A DNA stretch of 64,000 nt from Stenopsyche tienmushanensis (GCA_008973525.1 WACJ01000501.1:186001-250000); one strand, 5' to 3'; positions 10,161 through 20,852 are shown, numbered from the stretch's first letter. The notes: generated by a model not told the origin, from the letters alone. Program-made: numbers and translations.

Positions 10161-10420
10161 GTCACATCTCCGGATATAGCGTCTGATTGCGGGGCGCTAT
10201 TTCGATGTGTCAGCGGTCCAAAGTTTGGACCGGTTGGACACGGAAACTTTGTGGCCACTCGCTCTAACTTAAAGACTTCAGGGTAATATATTTGGGGAAA
10301 AATGCATCCCTGGGGGTAGATAGGGTCATAGAGATCTCCTTCCCCGGCAGCCAGTAGACTCAGCGAGCTCACACCCTCCCGGGGTTGTGAACGAATATAC
10401 AATATATATAATAATTATTC
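10161..10420 (+). mobile_element. LINE-tail block plus unclassified sequence
   Basis: CAGCGGTCCAAAGTTTGGACCGGTTGGACACGG (in part) at about 10200-10240 matches the cargo of the mariner unit at 3520-3935 and copies near 42320, 44450 and 44890. The flanking GTGGCCACTCGCTCTAA also matches. The next 150 bases are G+C-rich with no match elsewhere in the window that I could see. Confidence 0.5.
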
Positions 10421-10644
10421 ATTATATTACATATATATTTATGTTTTATATAGTTAATTTCAAGTATCTTCATACTAGTCTTAAATTTATCCCCGCGTTC
10501 TCAGAGCTCAAGTGACCACAAGTAGTGGAGAAATAGTGGGTCATCGTAGGAGATTAATTAAATTTTTCGGTTTTGTACCCAAGTGTGCATTTTTGTTGTG
10601 GAGACTGACACGACCCCGAATAGCGGGGTCAATAAACAGCTCTA
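10421..10644. other. A+T-rich spacer
   Basis: Begins with a run of ATATATATAATAATT low complexity. The end, around 10600-10625, has CGACCCCGAATAGCGGGGTC, a short imperfect inverted repeat. No gene. Confidence 0.4.
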
Positions 10645-10860
10645 ATCAGTTTTATGCTCTCATTTTATTTAACTCAGGGGTGAAGTAATGGATCCAAGTT
10701 TCATCCATGGCTTTAAATCGATGCAAAAACTCGGTTTTATTGGTGTGAAACATATCCAAACACTCGATTGAACGACGCTGTTTTTGTTCCACTGTGAGCA
10801 AACGCGGCACCCATCTTGCACACAGCTTTATCATGTCCAAAATTTCGGTCTTTATGCGAT
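10645..10860 (-). pseudogene. Mariner transposase fragment with first catalytic Asp, group D
   Basis: The - strand frame (10840 to 10652) reads MDMIKLCARWVPRLLTVEQK, then QRRSIECLDMFHTNKTEFLH and RFKAMDETWIHYFTPELNK. It runs from the end of the second helix-turn-helix through the linker into the catalytic domain. The D of MDETWIH is the first catalytic aspartate of the mariner DDD triad. About 62 residues are open; the rest is missing on both sides. Of the group D copies it is the longest and the only one keeping a catalytic residue. Confidence 0.88.
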
Positions 10861-12040
10861 GTACAACGCTTTTTTATATGTCGTTAAAATATTATGTTCG
10901 TAAGTGTAATGTTTGAAATAATGAATCGAATAAATAATAATATTGTATTAGAAATAGAAATACGATATTGAAAATATAGTGCAATCGGTCGCTTTATGTG
11001 AAAATATTTAGATGTGTATGATGAGACGCAAGACTATCTTTCACTCTGTCTCCGATTTGCTAATCTCCGCACATTAATCGTTCGAAAAATCTCTTTTTGT
11101 GGTCAATGAATCCAAAAATACCAACATGATATCGAATTATAATATTCGATCGGTATTGGTCTTTGAATGGAAGCCAAATTGTTAGTCAAATGAAATTAAA
11201 TATTCGGAGTGATTGCTAAAGTTATCGCATCGATATAGCGACGTGAATTTATGGCTAATAAAATATGCCGCTTGCTTTTTTAAAGTCGGATTTCAAATGG
11301 CAAGTTACGAAAAAATTCGCAGTTGAATCATATAATAGAATAAGTTTTGGCAGACATAATTTTTGCCTTTGATAATGATGTACAAAATTTATGATTCACG
11401 AGTTAATTTAAGTTAGCAAACAAGCTTTTCAAGCGACGATGATTCATTTCAACGTTAAATTAGCTTTTAGTTGTTGTTTGGCTGCCTGCTAAATTCTTTC
11501 AATATTGTTCTAAATTGCATTTTTTTGCCGACAGGAGGCGCTCGAAGCCAATCACTCGTTACAATGAAATCTAAACAAAGATATTTCGCATACAAATTAT
11601 TTTCATTTCATATGAATTTATACGTCATTTGATATCGAAATACAATGCAATGTCGCTGAATGCCAATGAAATATGTCTATGGGTTTCATTTTCATATGCG
11701 ATAAGCCTGAAGAGTCCTTCTTTTGTCTCGAGATTTCTATGGAATCCGTCATCAAATAGAAGAACAATACTGGAATATTTATTTAGGTTCAAATGGATAC
11801 ATATTTTGTTTATATTTGGGAGCTGATGAGCATAATAAGTCTGCCAAAATTAAATGGATATAAATGCAATTATTGACCCAAGTCATGATTGAACTTTTAG
11901 CGATAATAGAACGCTTAGGCTCGATTTACACTATGGTGCCGTAAACGGTTCGATCTCACTCCGGTCAAATATTCTTACCGTGCATAAAAAAGACTTAATC
12001 TAATTTTTTATTGACATTAAAAAATATATAATGTATGCAC
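10861..12040. other. No gene recognised
   Basis: A+T-rich single-copy-like DNA without domains or known repeats. A 65-codon frame at 11629-11826 looks accidental. Confidence 0.5.
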
Positions 12041-12041
12041 A

Positions 12042-12335
12042 TTGATAAATAGTACTGGCTGCAGGAAGGACGACATCCCGCAGCCAAGGCTAAACGACGA
12101 CTCCCCTCGAATTTTGCCTCTTGCGCGTCACTCCCCAAACCGGCAACGGTGCACGCGCAAGAAGCGATCCGTCGGTATGCAGGTGCAATGTTTCCGCAGG
12201 GCCATAAGAGATGGCGCTGTTAAAATTAACAAATTGCACCTGAAGCGAGACGAAAGATGTCGCTGTTAATCTGGAGAATTTAATCTGCTCAGACTAACAG
12301 CGCTATTGTGTGGGGGTATAATAGCCCACGTTACA
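12042..12335 (-). mobile_element. LTR-1 5' portion
   Basis: The LTR start (TGTAACGTGGGC on the - strand) is at 12335. The body runs leftward through GCGCTATTGTGTGGG, the GACATCTTTCGTCTCGC block, the GCACCTGCATACCGACGGAT block and the pyrimidine-rich AGCCTTGGCTGCGGGATGTC block, to about 12042. The 3' third with the polyadenylation signal and primer-binding site is absent, so it is truncated. Confidence 0.85.
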
Positions 12336-13335
12336 ACTTGAACGTTTTCCATTGGTTTTTGGATTTTCCGCGCATTGAAAGTATTAACAGCTTTATCATA
12401 TAGATTTTTTTTTCTTATTGATGAACCAAATTTCGAAAATCCCCATGTCGAGAATATATTTTCTCTTGTGAATAATACATTTGTGGGATATAAAAATATA
12501 TTTATGTTTCGGTCCTGGATGAGCCTAAATATTACACAAGCAAGAAATCTAAAAATAAACATTTTTTTACATTTTCCTTCCAAGATTCGACTTTTCAAGG
12601 TCCCTGTCTTCTCAAGGTCAACATTTTATTTGCCTTGAGCTCTTGTCTCTATATGCAGATGGTTGTCGTTGTTGCACAAACAATTTGATGAGTTTCAGTA
12701 ATGTGAAAATCAGGCATAAGGTCGCCCCTTTAATTCAGACTGCCCCGGGCCAGACAATGAGTCTCCTGTGCTAATAACGAACAATTTGCACGCAAATTCC
12801 AGAGGGCTTCCACAGGCCATCAAATTAACAGCAAAAAATAGTTTGAAAATGTTCTGATTACAATAGGGGTGGAAAGGACTAATCAAAAAACAGTCCAATG
12901 ATTGGGTTCACCTCGTCTGGCTTGTTTTATAACTAATAAATCATGATTACTTTGACGCCTTGATCATGTTAATTAAGCACATATTAAAATCCTCTCAAAT
13001 ATGACACATCATAGCAAATGTATTAATAACGAATGATATTTGCTCGAAATTCATAATATCCAAATATGGCTTATTTTTAGCTGCGATGTAACATTTGACA
13101 TTTCGTAAAATCAGTAAATATTGCCAAAATGGGATTCAATATAAAGTCACCATACGAATAGGACGTGTTAATATTTCCAATCAATCGACTAAATCTAGAT
13201 TCGCCTGGATCTCAAGAACTCCCTAATAAATCTTCTTATAACTTTTTAATTCATTTTATTCTAACTCAATTACACGTGCATTTGGAAACTACTACAATAA
13301 TAATTCTAGAGATTGCTTATGCTCGTTACACTTGT
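12336..13335. other. No gene recognised
   Basis: Single-copy-like, A+T-rich. Overlapping open frames on both strands at 12266-12638 reach 87 to 110 codons but start inside the LTR or have no domain. I regard them as chance frames. Confidence 0.45.
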
Positions 13336-13455
13336 ACTTCTGACACCAGTGTAACGTGGAGCAGGGACTCTCTCAGAGCCCAGGCCGCTTCCATGTATTC
13401 GCCAAGATACCCGCGCTTGCACGCGGGTTCTTTCTGCTGTCGCGGGTCGTGATGG
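13336..13455 (-). mobile_element. LTR-1 3' end with primer-binding site
   Basis: On the - strand the LTR 3' end CCACGTTACA stops at 13350. After one base comes TGGTGTCAGAAGT (13348 down to 13336), matching the tRNA-Leu primer-binding site. The body to 13455 includes the CGTGCAAGCGCGGGT block. The 5' two thirds of the LTR are missing. The internal region would lie to the left of 13336 but is unrecognisable. Confidence 0.82.
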
Positions 13456-13734
13456 AGCTGTGATGATTATCTTCTATCATTTTATTAGAATATGGCACTG
13501 GCGTCCACGTCAGTGCCTATATAATTTGATTGCAGTGTATTATGATAAAATTTGATTTTACAGCCAGGTTTATAAAGCTTAAGGCCTCCAAACAATCAGA
13601 GATCCTGAGCTTAAATCCGGGTTTGGAATTGAAGCCAATATTTAGACCTATTTTATGCAGCAAATGCCAGAGGATTTTAACCCATTCTATGCTTACCATC
13701 TCTAGCGTATATCAAATCATAGATGAGAGCAGCA
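13456..13734. other. No gene seen
   Basis: Single-copy-like. An 89-codon + frame (13530-13799) and an overlapping - frame have no recognisable content. Confidence 0.4.
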
Positions 13735-13800
13735 TTTTACAAGGGCGATTCAAATATAACCTGGATTTCTGCTGTACAAATTTATTAGTGATATATTAAA
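13735..13800 (-). mobile_element. Mariner group B terminal fragment
   Basis: GGGCGATTCAAATATAACCT followed by GGATTTCTGCTGTACAAATT and GTGATATATTAAA matches the terminal 60 bases of the group B copies at 5976 and 36870. Nothing of the transposase is left. Confidence 0.65.
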
Positions 13801-14600
13801 TACAAATGGCGTATCTTGTATTTCACAGACAATCAATCATGTGCGATGTTATTCATGATTGTACCATAAATATTAAATGATTGTTATGGGAAGAGCATAT
13901 TATGTGTAGTTGCAATCGTTAGATATATCATGACGATGACATAAATTGAGGATGTGAAGATGGTAGAAAAGCGAATCATGTAATGGCACCTGTAGCTAGC
14001 TCCACTGTCACTTATAGCTGAGTCATGTGTAATAATGGTACATCGCGTAAGACAGCCACCCACTCAGGACACCCACTTTGGTGGAAAGAAGACATGTAAT
14101 AATAGAATTCTGGCTAAAAACGAGTCCGAGGAACTTTGACAAGTTATTCCTGTGGCAAATGATGCTCGATTTGTATCACTGAGTGGGGTAATATTTGGTG
14201 ATCACTTTGACCGCCTCCCCATCATCTCAGGATACCAATCAAAACTTCTCCTCGACTTTCTTTGCTTTATCGAATATAACAAGATATATGTTATATATTA
14301 TTTTTATCCCTATGTAGAAACATTGTTAGTTTGTACTTAAATTGAAGAAACTGTAATTAAAAAAATGTTTACATGTAAATAGTGCCAAAAATACGTGCCG
14401 TTTTATAGTGCGCTTTGGATTTATTTTCTAAGGTTAACTAATACTATTCTAAATGCAACATATTAAATAATATTATTATGTACGTTTTAAAATAATATAC
14501 AAAAATAGTCCCAAAAGTACCCGACTTAAAGTATAGATGATGGCTATTGTTGTAAATAAAATACTATGATAGAAAGTGTCTAGACGCTAAATCACTTCCG
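13801..14600. other. No gene recognised
   Basis: A+T-rich single-copy-like DNA. A short + frame at 14152-14340 has no recognisable domain. Confidence 0.45.
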
Positions 14601-14604
14601 CGGT

Positions 14605-14710
14605 CGTACAAATCATAGAAAATGCCGCAAAAAGCCCTAAAAGCCACCATAAGGTGTTGTATACCCAATCGGTCCGTTTTTCGGACCGTTGTTAAGACAA
14701 ATGAGCGGCT
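14605..14710 (-). mobile_element. LINE-tail block with hairpin
   Basis: AATGCCGCAAAAAGCCCTAA followed by CGGTCCGTTTTTCGGACCG matches, on the - strand, the GGTCCGAAAAGCGGACCGAT blocks near 44450 and 44885. The CGGTCCG/CGGACCG arms are exact. The block equals the right part of the cargo of the mariner-type unit at 3520-3935; no inverted-repeat end is visible here. Confidence 0.55.
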
Positions 14711-14785
14711 CGCGATGCAATAAAAAGTTGATTCAATTTATTTTTGTGCAAATCTGCTAAAATTGGTTGTATTTTGGTGGAGGTA

Positions 14786-14856
14786 TGATACACATGGTGA
14801 ATCATCGATTAATAAAGTCATGATACATAAGTTGAATCATTGGCTAATACAGTATT
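14786..14856. repeat. Two-unit tandem repeat, unit about 34 bp
   Basis: Two units begin ATGATACACATGGTGAATCA (14786) and ATGATACATAAGTTGAATCA (about 14820). The same two-unit arrangement occurs near 47900-47965 (ATGATACATATGTTGTACCA, ATGATACACATGTTGTGTCA). Each unit start is a near-palindrome. The family is unclassified. Confidence 0.6.
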
Positions 14857-15001
14857 GCTGCGAATTAGTGCATTGAAATTCAACCAATAAATTCATTTGG
14901 ATGAATTTAAATCTGTATTATAACGACAGAATTCAATTGTAGATTTAAATACAGCATTTCAAACGAACAATACGTTTTATGTCATTTTCTTATTGTTTCA
15001 G

Positions 15002-15059
15002 GCAATTAATGAAGGCAATTCGATCTCGATGCCGAGTGGAGCTCATTAAAGCTTTTATG
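15002..15059 (+). other. Candidate small internal exon
   Basis: A pyrimidine-rich TTTTCTTATTGTTTCAG ends at 15001 and looks like a good 3' splice site. GTAAGTAAC at 15060 is a strong 5' splice site. The 58-bp segment between has stops in two frames. The third is open across its 19 codons (after one leading base) and reads QLMKAIRSRCRVELIKAFM. I do not recognise the protein. No partner exon is identified, so this may be coincidence; the clean sites and the less A+T-rich flank downstream make it worth recording. Confidence 0.3.
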
Positions 15060-16640
15060 GTAAGTAACAATTTTTAATTGATTGATCCAATTATCTTTTT
15101 TCCGGATAAGAAGTCATTTAATTTCTTAATTGATGTTGAATTGAAAAAAATAAATACCCCGTTAATTAAAGCCGCTTAAAATGATTTGCATCTGGCACCT
15201 CTTAAAATATTTAACAACGCTTACATCCCCCGAAAGATAATGTTTTAGATGGTCATTAAAAGTTAAAAAGGTCGATCGAGGGAATTAAATACTTCATCCC
15301 CTGGATCGGAGCGGGGGCTAATTATCGTTTTCTATTTTTGAATTTGATATCATCGCATCCCCCCCGAAGCGTCGTTAGGTCTGACCGGTTAATCTGCGGG
15401 TCCCGCTTTAACGGGCCTACGGGGCTGGAGATTTTTATTTGGGCTTTTCTTAACGTTCCCGAAGGAGATCTTAGTGCCCGGAACGCGATAATAGACTTCA
15501 ATTAAATATATCAAAGTGGAAGTTAACCTATTTTGCAGACTTTTAGGTAGCGCGCAACACAAAGGCTCGTTTTGAGGTGAAGTCGACGCCTTTGGGGCGA
15601 CCCCTTAATAGTTTCCGAGTTTCAAAGGTCCAAAATAACCAGATGGGTCCTCGGCAACTTTTCGATTCAATTAATTGCATTATTTTGACGTTTATCGACG
15701 AATTCCGGCGGGGAAGATCGCAATAAGTTCGACACAATAAAAATCTATTTACATTTTTAGGTATCATTGCGACGAGCTTAGACTAACAAGAAAAAGGAGA
15801 GAGCGTAAATACGAAAGCTTTTAAATCGGGATGCGATATTTCTTAGGGAACGCAATGGGTGGTTAATTGTGTGGGTGGACTCTGAGGAATAATTCAAACA
15901 CCCGAAGCTTTAGTGTTAATTATTCGCCTTTGGATTGGATGAGTACTTAAATTTTAATGTTAACTTAACTTAAGCATAAGTTGATTTTTTTGGTGAATCG
16001 TTTTTCGACTTTGATTATAAAATTTGATAAGTTTTACAAACATTATTGAACATTATGACCTTTTATAATATTTGCCATATATTACGCAATAATTTACAAT
16101 AAATTTGATAGATATTGTTTCGAAAATATGTCTGCTATAATTTAAAAACATTAGAGCGTTTTTATTGAAAGATATCCCATTTACCCTATTTAGAACGATA
16201 ACTTTTATTGTCGACGATGATGATCAAGTAATAACTATTAAATAATTAATAGTAAAAATATATCAGAGGAGCGAACATAGAATCGAGGAGGCTCCATTGT
16301 AATATAACTTAAATAATCATAGAAAAACGAAAGAAAAGCTTTGAAAAAAGCTTGAAAAAATTTGAATAGAAAAACGTTATCACTTCTTTCAACTACGGTA
16401 GCAAACACAAAGGGCTAAGCGTTCGTTTTGTGGCTATTGTAAAATTGTCTCCATGTTCTGGATAAATTGCTTCAATCTCCAGACTTAATGCCATGTAATA
16501 TATATGGACTTGTAAGAAAAATGTCGACTTAAATGTATTTTGAATTTTACATCAACGCTTTTTGTACTATACAATAATTACTTTTTTTTAACTCAGAGAA
16601 AATGATTTATCAAAGCCGATATTTAGCTGCTCATATTTAA
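15060..16640. other. Single-copy-like, partly G+C-enriched, no gene
   Basis: From 15200 to about 15900 the sequence is clearly richer in G+C and CpG than its surroundings and free of recognised repeats. It holds homeodomain-like words (TTAATTG, TTAATTA), an ATTTGCAT octamer near 15184 and AATTATCTT. It could be regulatory or intronic DNA, which is inference only. 15900-16640 is plain A+T-rich sequence. Confidence 0.35.
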
Positions 16641-16685
16641 CAAAATATACAGGGTCAAACGTTATTCGATAACGGTCTGATAATA

Positions 16686-16775
16686 GGGCTTGCATTACCG
16701 GTTTATCGGTTAATCACGCAAAAAGTCGGTAATTACCGACAACGAAATTGTAATTTGACGGTAAATTGCAAGCCC
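16686..16775. mobile_element. 90-bp palindromic mini-element
   Basis: GGGCTTGCATTACCGGT at the left and GGTAAATTGCAAGCCC at the right are inverted copies of each other, and the centre has a further inverted pair (AATTACCGAC, TCGGTAATT). The unit folds over most of its length. No clear target duplication is visible. It looks like a tiny foldback MITE. Confidence 0.6.
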
Positions 16776-16833
16776 GTATAATGATACAATGACGTATATA
16801 TACGTCCAACTTAAACTGCATCGAAATTGGTTA

Positions 16834-16851
16834 GGACGTATATATACGTCC
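16834..16851. repeat. 18-bp palindrome, near-left copy
   Basis: GGACGTATATATACGTCC is its own reverse complement. An almost identical 16-bp core lies at 16791-16806 and an exact second copy at 17431-17448, flanking the piggyBac-like relic. Confidence 0.85.
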
Positions 16852-17430
16852 TCGAAATATATATTGAGTCTTAAAGCAGTCGGGAGTTTTCTTTTTGTTT
16901 AATGAATGTTTGAGTTGTCGATACATGTTTTGGCATGAATTTAAGATAGGTAGCAAATTGGTTGGACTTCGCTATTGTGTTGGAGTAGACATGTACTTAA
17001 TGAGCGGTGACTAGTAGCATAGGGTAAGATTCAAAGGCAAACTTATAGTTTTAAAATGGAAGGACAAAAAAGACGTATTGATGCTCAGCTCAGACAACAT
17101 AGTAAAAAGCCAACCCATGCCATCAATAAACAGCATTACGCTTAAACCCTCACATTAAGTTGAAAGGCATTTTCAAAGAACTAATCAAAGGGCACTAAAT
17201 CCAGGAAATGTCGAGTTTATTACAAAAAAAAGGGAAAGAATCTACATACAGATGTCTGGACTGTAAGGTAGCACTACGAGTCAACAACTGTTTATTGTTT
17301 TGTGTTTGTTAACTTTTCTGTATGTTTATGTATCTAAATAAATAAAAAAATGTATGTTTAATTGATTTTTTTTATAAATTTTAAACGTCGTTAAAACAAA
17401 TTAATAATATGAACTCACGCCAGGTGGGCG

Positions 17431-17448
17431 GGACGTATATATACGTCC
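17431..17448. repeat. 18-bp palindrome, right copy
   Basis: Exact copy of the palindrome at 16834-16851. TTAGGACGTA on the left copy and TACGTCCTAA here extend the match as an inverted pair to 21 bases, as expected for subterminal inverted repeats of one element. Confidence 0.85.
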
Positions 17449-17480
17449 TAACGAAAATGTGCGCGCCGTTATTTTTGTGG

Positions 17481-18808
17481 TTTTCCATATAAGTCTTGCC
17501 CATATAATCTCTCTCAGTTCTATATAGAGCCCAATTTGATATTATTTTGCCAGAAAGAATCTACGGCTCGTTTCGGGAATAAAATATACCTCAACTTTCA
17601 GCTTCCAATCAAGTAAGAGTTTTCGTCTGTTGCTTGTATCCAATGTATTTGATGCACAATAAATACCATAGCAACTACATATTTTTAATAATCTTTTATA
17701 AAAGTCAATTTTTTTATGAAATAACCTAAAATATTTAATTTTTTAATTACATCAATTACATACATTCAAGTTTTAATTTTAATCAACTGTACGATTGTTA
17801 ATAAAGCTTTATTTATCATAATATTTATATTAAATAGAATGCTGAATTATTTATGCTTGGGAGGGCCAACTTTTTAGTTGGCAAATTTGAGAAATTTAAT
17901 AAATTTTCAATATTAAAAAGTAAGCTCCAAAAATATTCAGGTCCAAAGTAAGATCATTTATGAAATTACGATTTTTTAAGCGCCTTAGGTTATTCATTAT
18001 TTCAGATTTTTCTTTGTGTAAAATTTCAATTTAAGGTCTTCAAGTTCATTGAATTTCAATATACTAGTCATCACAATCTTTGTTTGAGATAATTTATTAT
18101 CTCACTCAACAAATTATGAAACCATTGCAAAAATTCACCCTAACGTAGCTATTTTACTTCCGTTTGTTTTTCATTAAACTCAGATTTAAAATACGGCTTC
18201 TTAGAGACATTTCTCAAATTAAAAGGCACTATACTGTATTACTTCTTTTTATATCGAATATTTTATCAATTAAAATTTATTGGGGTGTTAAAACAGTAAT
18301 TATATCACGATCAGAGTTATTTTGTACATCTCATGGTTACTCTTTGCTTTTAATTTTTTTTTATGGATTTCCCCTTCAACTTAATATATTTGTTTTATAT
18401 TTTATTCTATAGAATTTATATTTTATTTATTTGATGACTTTTTTGGCAAAAATTGATGAATAACTATCACTTTTGCGAGTTTTTTCATCAGGAATGTGCA
18501 TTATACAGGATTTTTTAAATAGAATTTTGTAAGATTACAGCGGCCATGTTGTTAAAGTTACGTCTATCAAATTTATTATAATTTTTTTAGTAATATATGA
18601 CAAATTGTTATAAAATATTATAGCGTTGAATAATGTATGCAGATCATCAATTTTTTAGATTTCTTTCTTTAGTAAATTCAGACTTATGCGGCATATTTTA
18701 TCAATAATCAGTTGAATTTACAATATAATTACATTATATATATTATTTCATCTGTAATGACGTGTTAACTTTTAAATTCTTGGGGATTTGTTTATATACT
18801 TTGATTTA
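17481..18808. other. Very A+T-rich, no gene seen
   Basis: Low-complexity A+T-rich DNA. The 82-codon frame at 18164-18412 is rich in Phe, Ile and Leu because of base composition; it has no other sign of being a gene. Confidence 0.5.
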
Positions 18809-18811
18809 CGA

Positions 18812-18873
18812 GACGCGACGACCTCTCCATTGGAAGAATTTACTGTGACTGAACAAAATGGCCGATAAATATG
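18812..18873 (-). pseudogene. Mariner group A 5' fragment
   Basis: On the - strand, TATCGGCCATTTTGTTCAGT leads into CACAGTAAATTCTTCCAATG and GAGAGGTCGTCGCG. The same segment is found at 36262, 42041, 57229 and 63640. In the best copy (63520-63705) it continues into a mariner helix-turn-helix. Only the leader and a few codons survive here. Confidence 0.65.
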
Positions 18874-19340
18874 ACACAAAAAAATTCCCCAGCCTCAGGA
18901 ACTCTTGTAATCTTACTTTTTAGATACAAGTGAAGGGCATCCTTCAGTTGTTGCTGCAGTTTAATTCATGACCTGAGTTTGTCCTCAATTTTGTATGACT
19001 ACTCGTTGTTCTAAATGATCAGTGATCTTATTTTTCGATATACAATAGCATCCGCATTAAAAATCTACGTAATCATCTGATTAAATAATGTTTATAAATG
19101 GCTCGCTTGCATTTACGTCTTTCAATGCCTTTGTTCTTTTAAGACGTACTTTCTTCTGTTTATGCTTAAAATCATCAAGCAATGAGCTTAATATAGCTTT
19201 TTAAACACATTTTTTTCCACTAACAATATTGACAGTGATATTTGAAGCATGGTTCAAATGCAAAATGCAACAGCTGCTTTCCTCTATAGAGTATTTCATT
19301 TTGTTCGTATTTACGTGGTTGTTATTTTAACAGGTTTAAT
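18874..19340. other. No gene seen
   Basis: Single-copy-like. A GACACAAAAAAATTCCCCAG stretch near 18872 resembles the GGGACAAAAAAATCCCAG word near 1350 and may be a scrap of divergent LTR. Confidence 0.35.
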
Positions 19341-19344
19341 TTAT

Positions 19345-19861
19345 TCAGTGGGTGTTTACCTCAATAATTTGATCATATGGACTGATTCCCACAACGTCAG
19401 TGATACGTTTTGCATGTTCGACGACGGAAAAAATAAAACAACCCGTGCTGAAAATAAAGACTTCCTGCACGTCGTATTTCACTAACAAGTCTATTGTTTT
19501 CGAACGATTGGTGGTAGGAGCGAAAATAACATGTCTTTCGGAAGGCAAACAAGATATTTTGGGGTCAAATTTTTGTGCGATTGTCCCCAAAGCAAAGGCT
19601 ATCGAAAGCCAGATTGACAGATATGAGTGCGTAATGACATATGAAGACGTAAGCCGGCATATTTTTCTTGAGAGCTTGCCGCAAAAAATGGCGTTAAGGG
19701 TAAAAATAGATCCGCTTTTCTTCCTTATATCGTTCTTCATTTTACACGGATTCGTACATCCTTATTGTGGATCCGAGTGTCCTTTCAAAGGAATAAAATT
19801 CTGTAATGATTTCAACAAAAAATGTGTATTGAGCTTGAATGCGTCATTCGTCGACTCTTAA
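19345..19861. other. Stop-poor block, open on both strands
   Basis: A + frame of 153 codons (19400-19861) and a - frame of 131 codons (19740 to 19345) overlap. The + frame has a hydrophobic segment FFLISFFILHGFV followed by a cysteine-containing HPYCGSECPFKG...KFCN...KKC end, which could suggest a secreted or membrane peptide. I recognise no family. No splice sites, start context or paralogue supports it. The block is repeat-free and moderately G+C-enriched. Confidence 0.2.
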
Positions 19862-20250
19862 AAGGCGAGGTTATTGCACAAAAAACAATTCGAAGAGTAA
19901 AAATATCAGATAATGGATGAAGAATTTAATTCAGACTTGTAGCGACAATCTCGAAGGTTTTCTGATGAGGTTTTTTTCCTTTTTCGGTCAAAACAAGTTT
20001 TTGTGATGCCTTTAACAACTGGCGTATTTGTATTCAATTGACCTGGATTACTCAAATAGAGACATTTTTCATGTGAAGAAATTTGAGAAAAAAATCCTCA
20101 TATGTCTATTAATGGACCTCGGAATTCTTCTCCGCCTATAACACATTATCATTATTTTTTATATGATGAAATACATTTAATAAAAATAGACGACGCAACT
20201 GTCTGCAGATGGAACCGATTCTTCCTTTTTATTCCATTGTTTTGACTATT
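19862..20250. other. No gene seen
   Basis: Single-copy-like A+T-rich stretch up to the repeat E copy. Confidence 0.4.
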
Positions 20251-20251
20251 C

Positions 20252-20712
20252 TTTTGTCTCTGGGTGGGTGTTCGACTCGACGATGCCCACCCATAAAACC
20301 ACAGGGGAAGGGGAGCCAACCCTACGCCCCTGGGCAACGGTTGAACACCTGAGGTAATGATGTGGAGTAGGTGTATACGAAAGTAGCCTCGTCGGTTTGC
20401 TCATCAAACTCTGCTGCTGGGGTAGCCCAGCTAACATGAGTTGGGTGCGCAGGACACCCATAAAAGGGTGTGTGGAACAGCCGATTACAATAGTTAGTGG
20501 AGACTGTGTCAAAGGCTCATCACTATCCTCAACAGCCTAGGCAAACAGGGGAGAACGGTTTTAAGCTGTTGTTGGTTTTTAAGCGCGCGTAGCGTTTCTC
20601 GTGGGACTAAAGGTTTAGTGGAAGACAGTCTTTCTGTAGTATTCTACACCGTGTTTACTCTAGTCCGTGGTAACCCGGAATAGAACATACAGCAGCGCAG
20701 GAAATGAAACAT
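20252..20712 (-). repeat. Repeat E, near-complete unit
   Basis: This is the reverse-orientation counterpart of 53540-54130. Shared landmarks are CCCATAAAACC, GGGGAAGGGGAGCCAACCCT, the CTCATCAAACTCTGCTGCTGG block, GCTAACATGAGTTGGGTGCG, AACAGCCGATTACA, GGCTCATCACTATCCTCAAC, GGGAGAACGGTTTTA, CGCGCGTAGCGTTTCTCG and GTCCGTGGTAACCCGGAATA. Identity looks high across about 450 bp, with one deletion relative to 53540-54130. Open frames across it are not conserved between copies. Confidence 0.75.
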
Positions 20713-20717
20713 CTCAA

Positions 20718-20852
20718 AACTCGATTAAAACATCCTTACGACGCTGTTTTTGTTCAATTGTGAGCAAACGCGGCGTCCATCTTACGTATAGCTTTATCAT
20801 GTTCAAACTTTCGGTCAATATGCGATGTTCAGTCGACGGTTATCCAAAATCA
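20718..20852 (-). pseudogene. Mariner transposase fragment, group D
   Basis: On the - strand the sequence gives IKLYVRWTPRLLTIEQKQRR, matching the LCARWVPRLLTVEQKQRR block of the copy at 10652-10840. A decayed upstream helix region follows to about 20850. Repeat E lies directly beside it. The catalytic domain is missing. Confidence 0.75.

Larger units (their letters stand above)
16780..17480 (+). mobile_element. piggyBac-like remnant
   Basis: On the + strand near 17210-17310 two adjacent frames read SRKCRVYYKKK and, after a one-base shift in an A-run, KGKESTYRCLDCKVALRVNN followed by CFLLFC and a stop. This is the cysteine-rich tail of piggyBac transposases (Cys-x2-Cys...Cys-x2-Cys...pattern ending in CF). 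Upstream frames are broken and most of the roughly 600-residue protein is gone. The palindrome GGACGTATATATACGTCC lies on both sides of the relic (16791, 16834, 17431) and may be part of its subterminal structure. Exact ends and TTAA target sites are not identified. Confidence 0.6.

Noticed and set aside
9848..10402. 184-codon open frame on the - strand
   Set aside because: It runs antisense across a clear R1-type RT fragment and hAT-like repeats, so it is a shadow frame.
12266..12638. Overlapping frames of 110 (-) and 87 (+) codons
   Set aside because: They begin in or beside an LTR end and continue through A+T-rich sequence with no domain.
20246..20512. 88-codon open frame on the - strand
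   Set aside because: It is inside repeat E and not conserved in the other copies.
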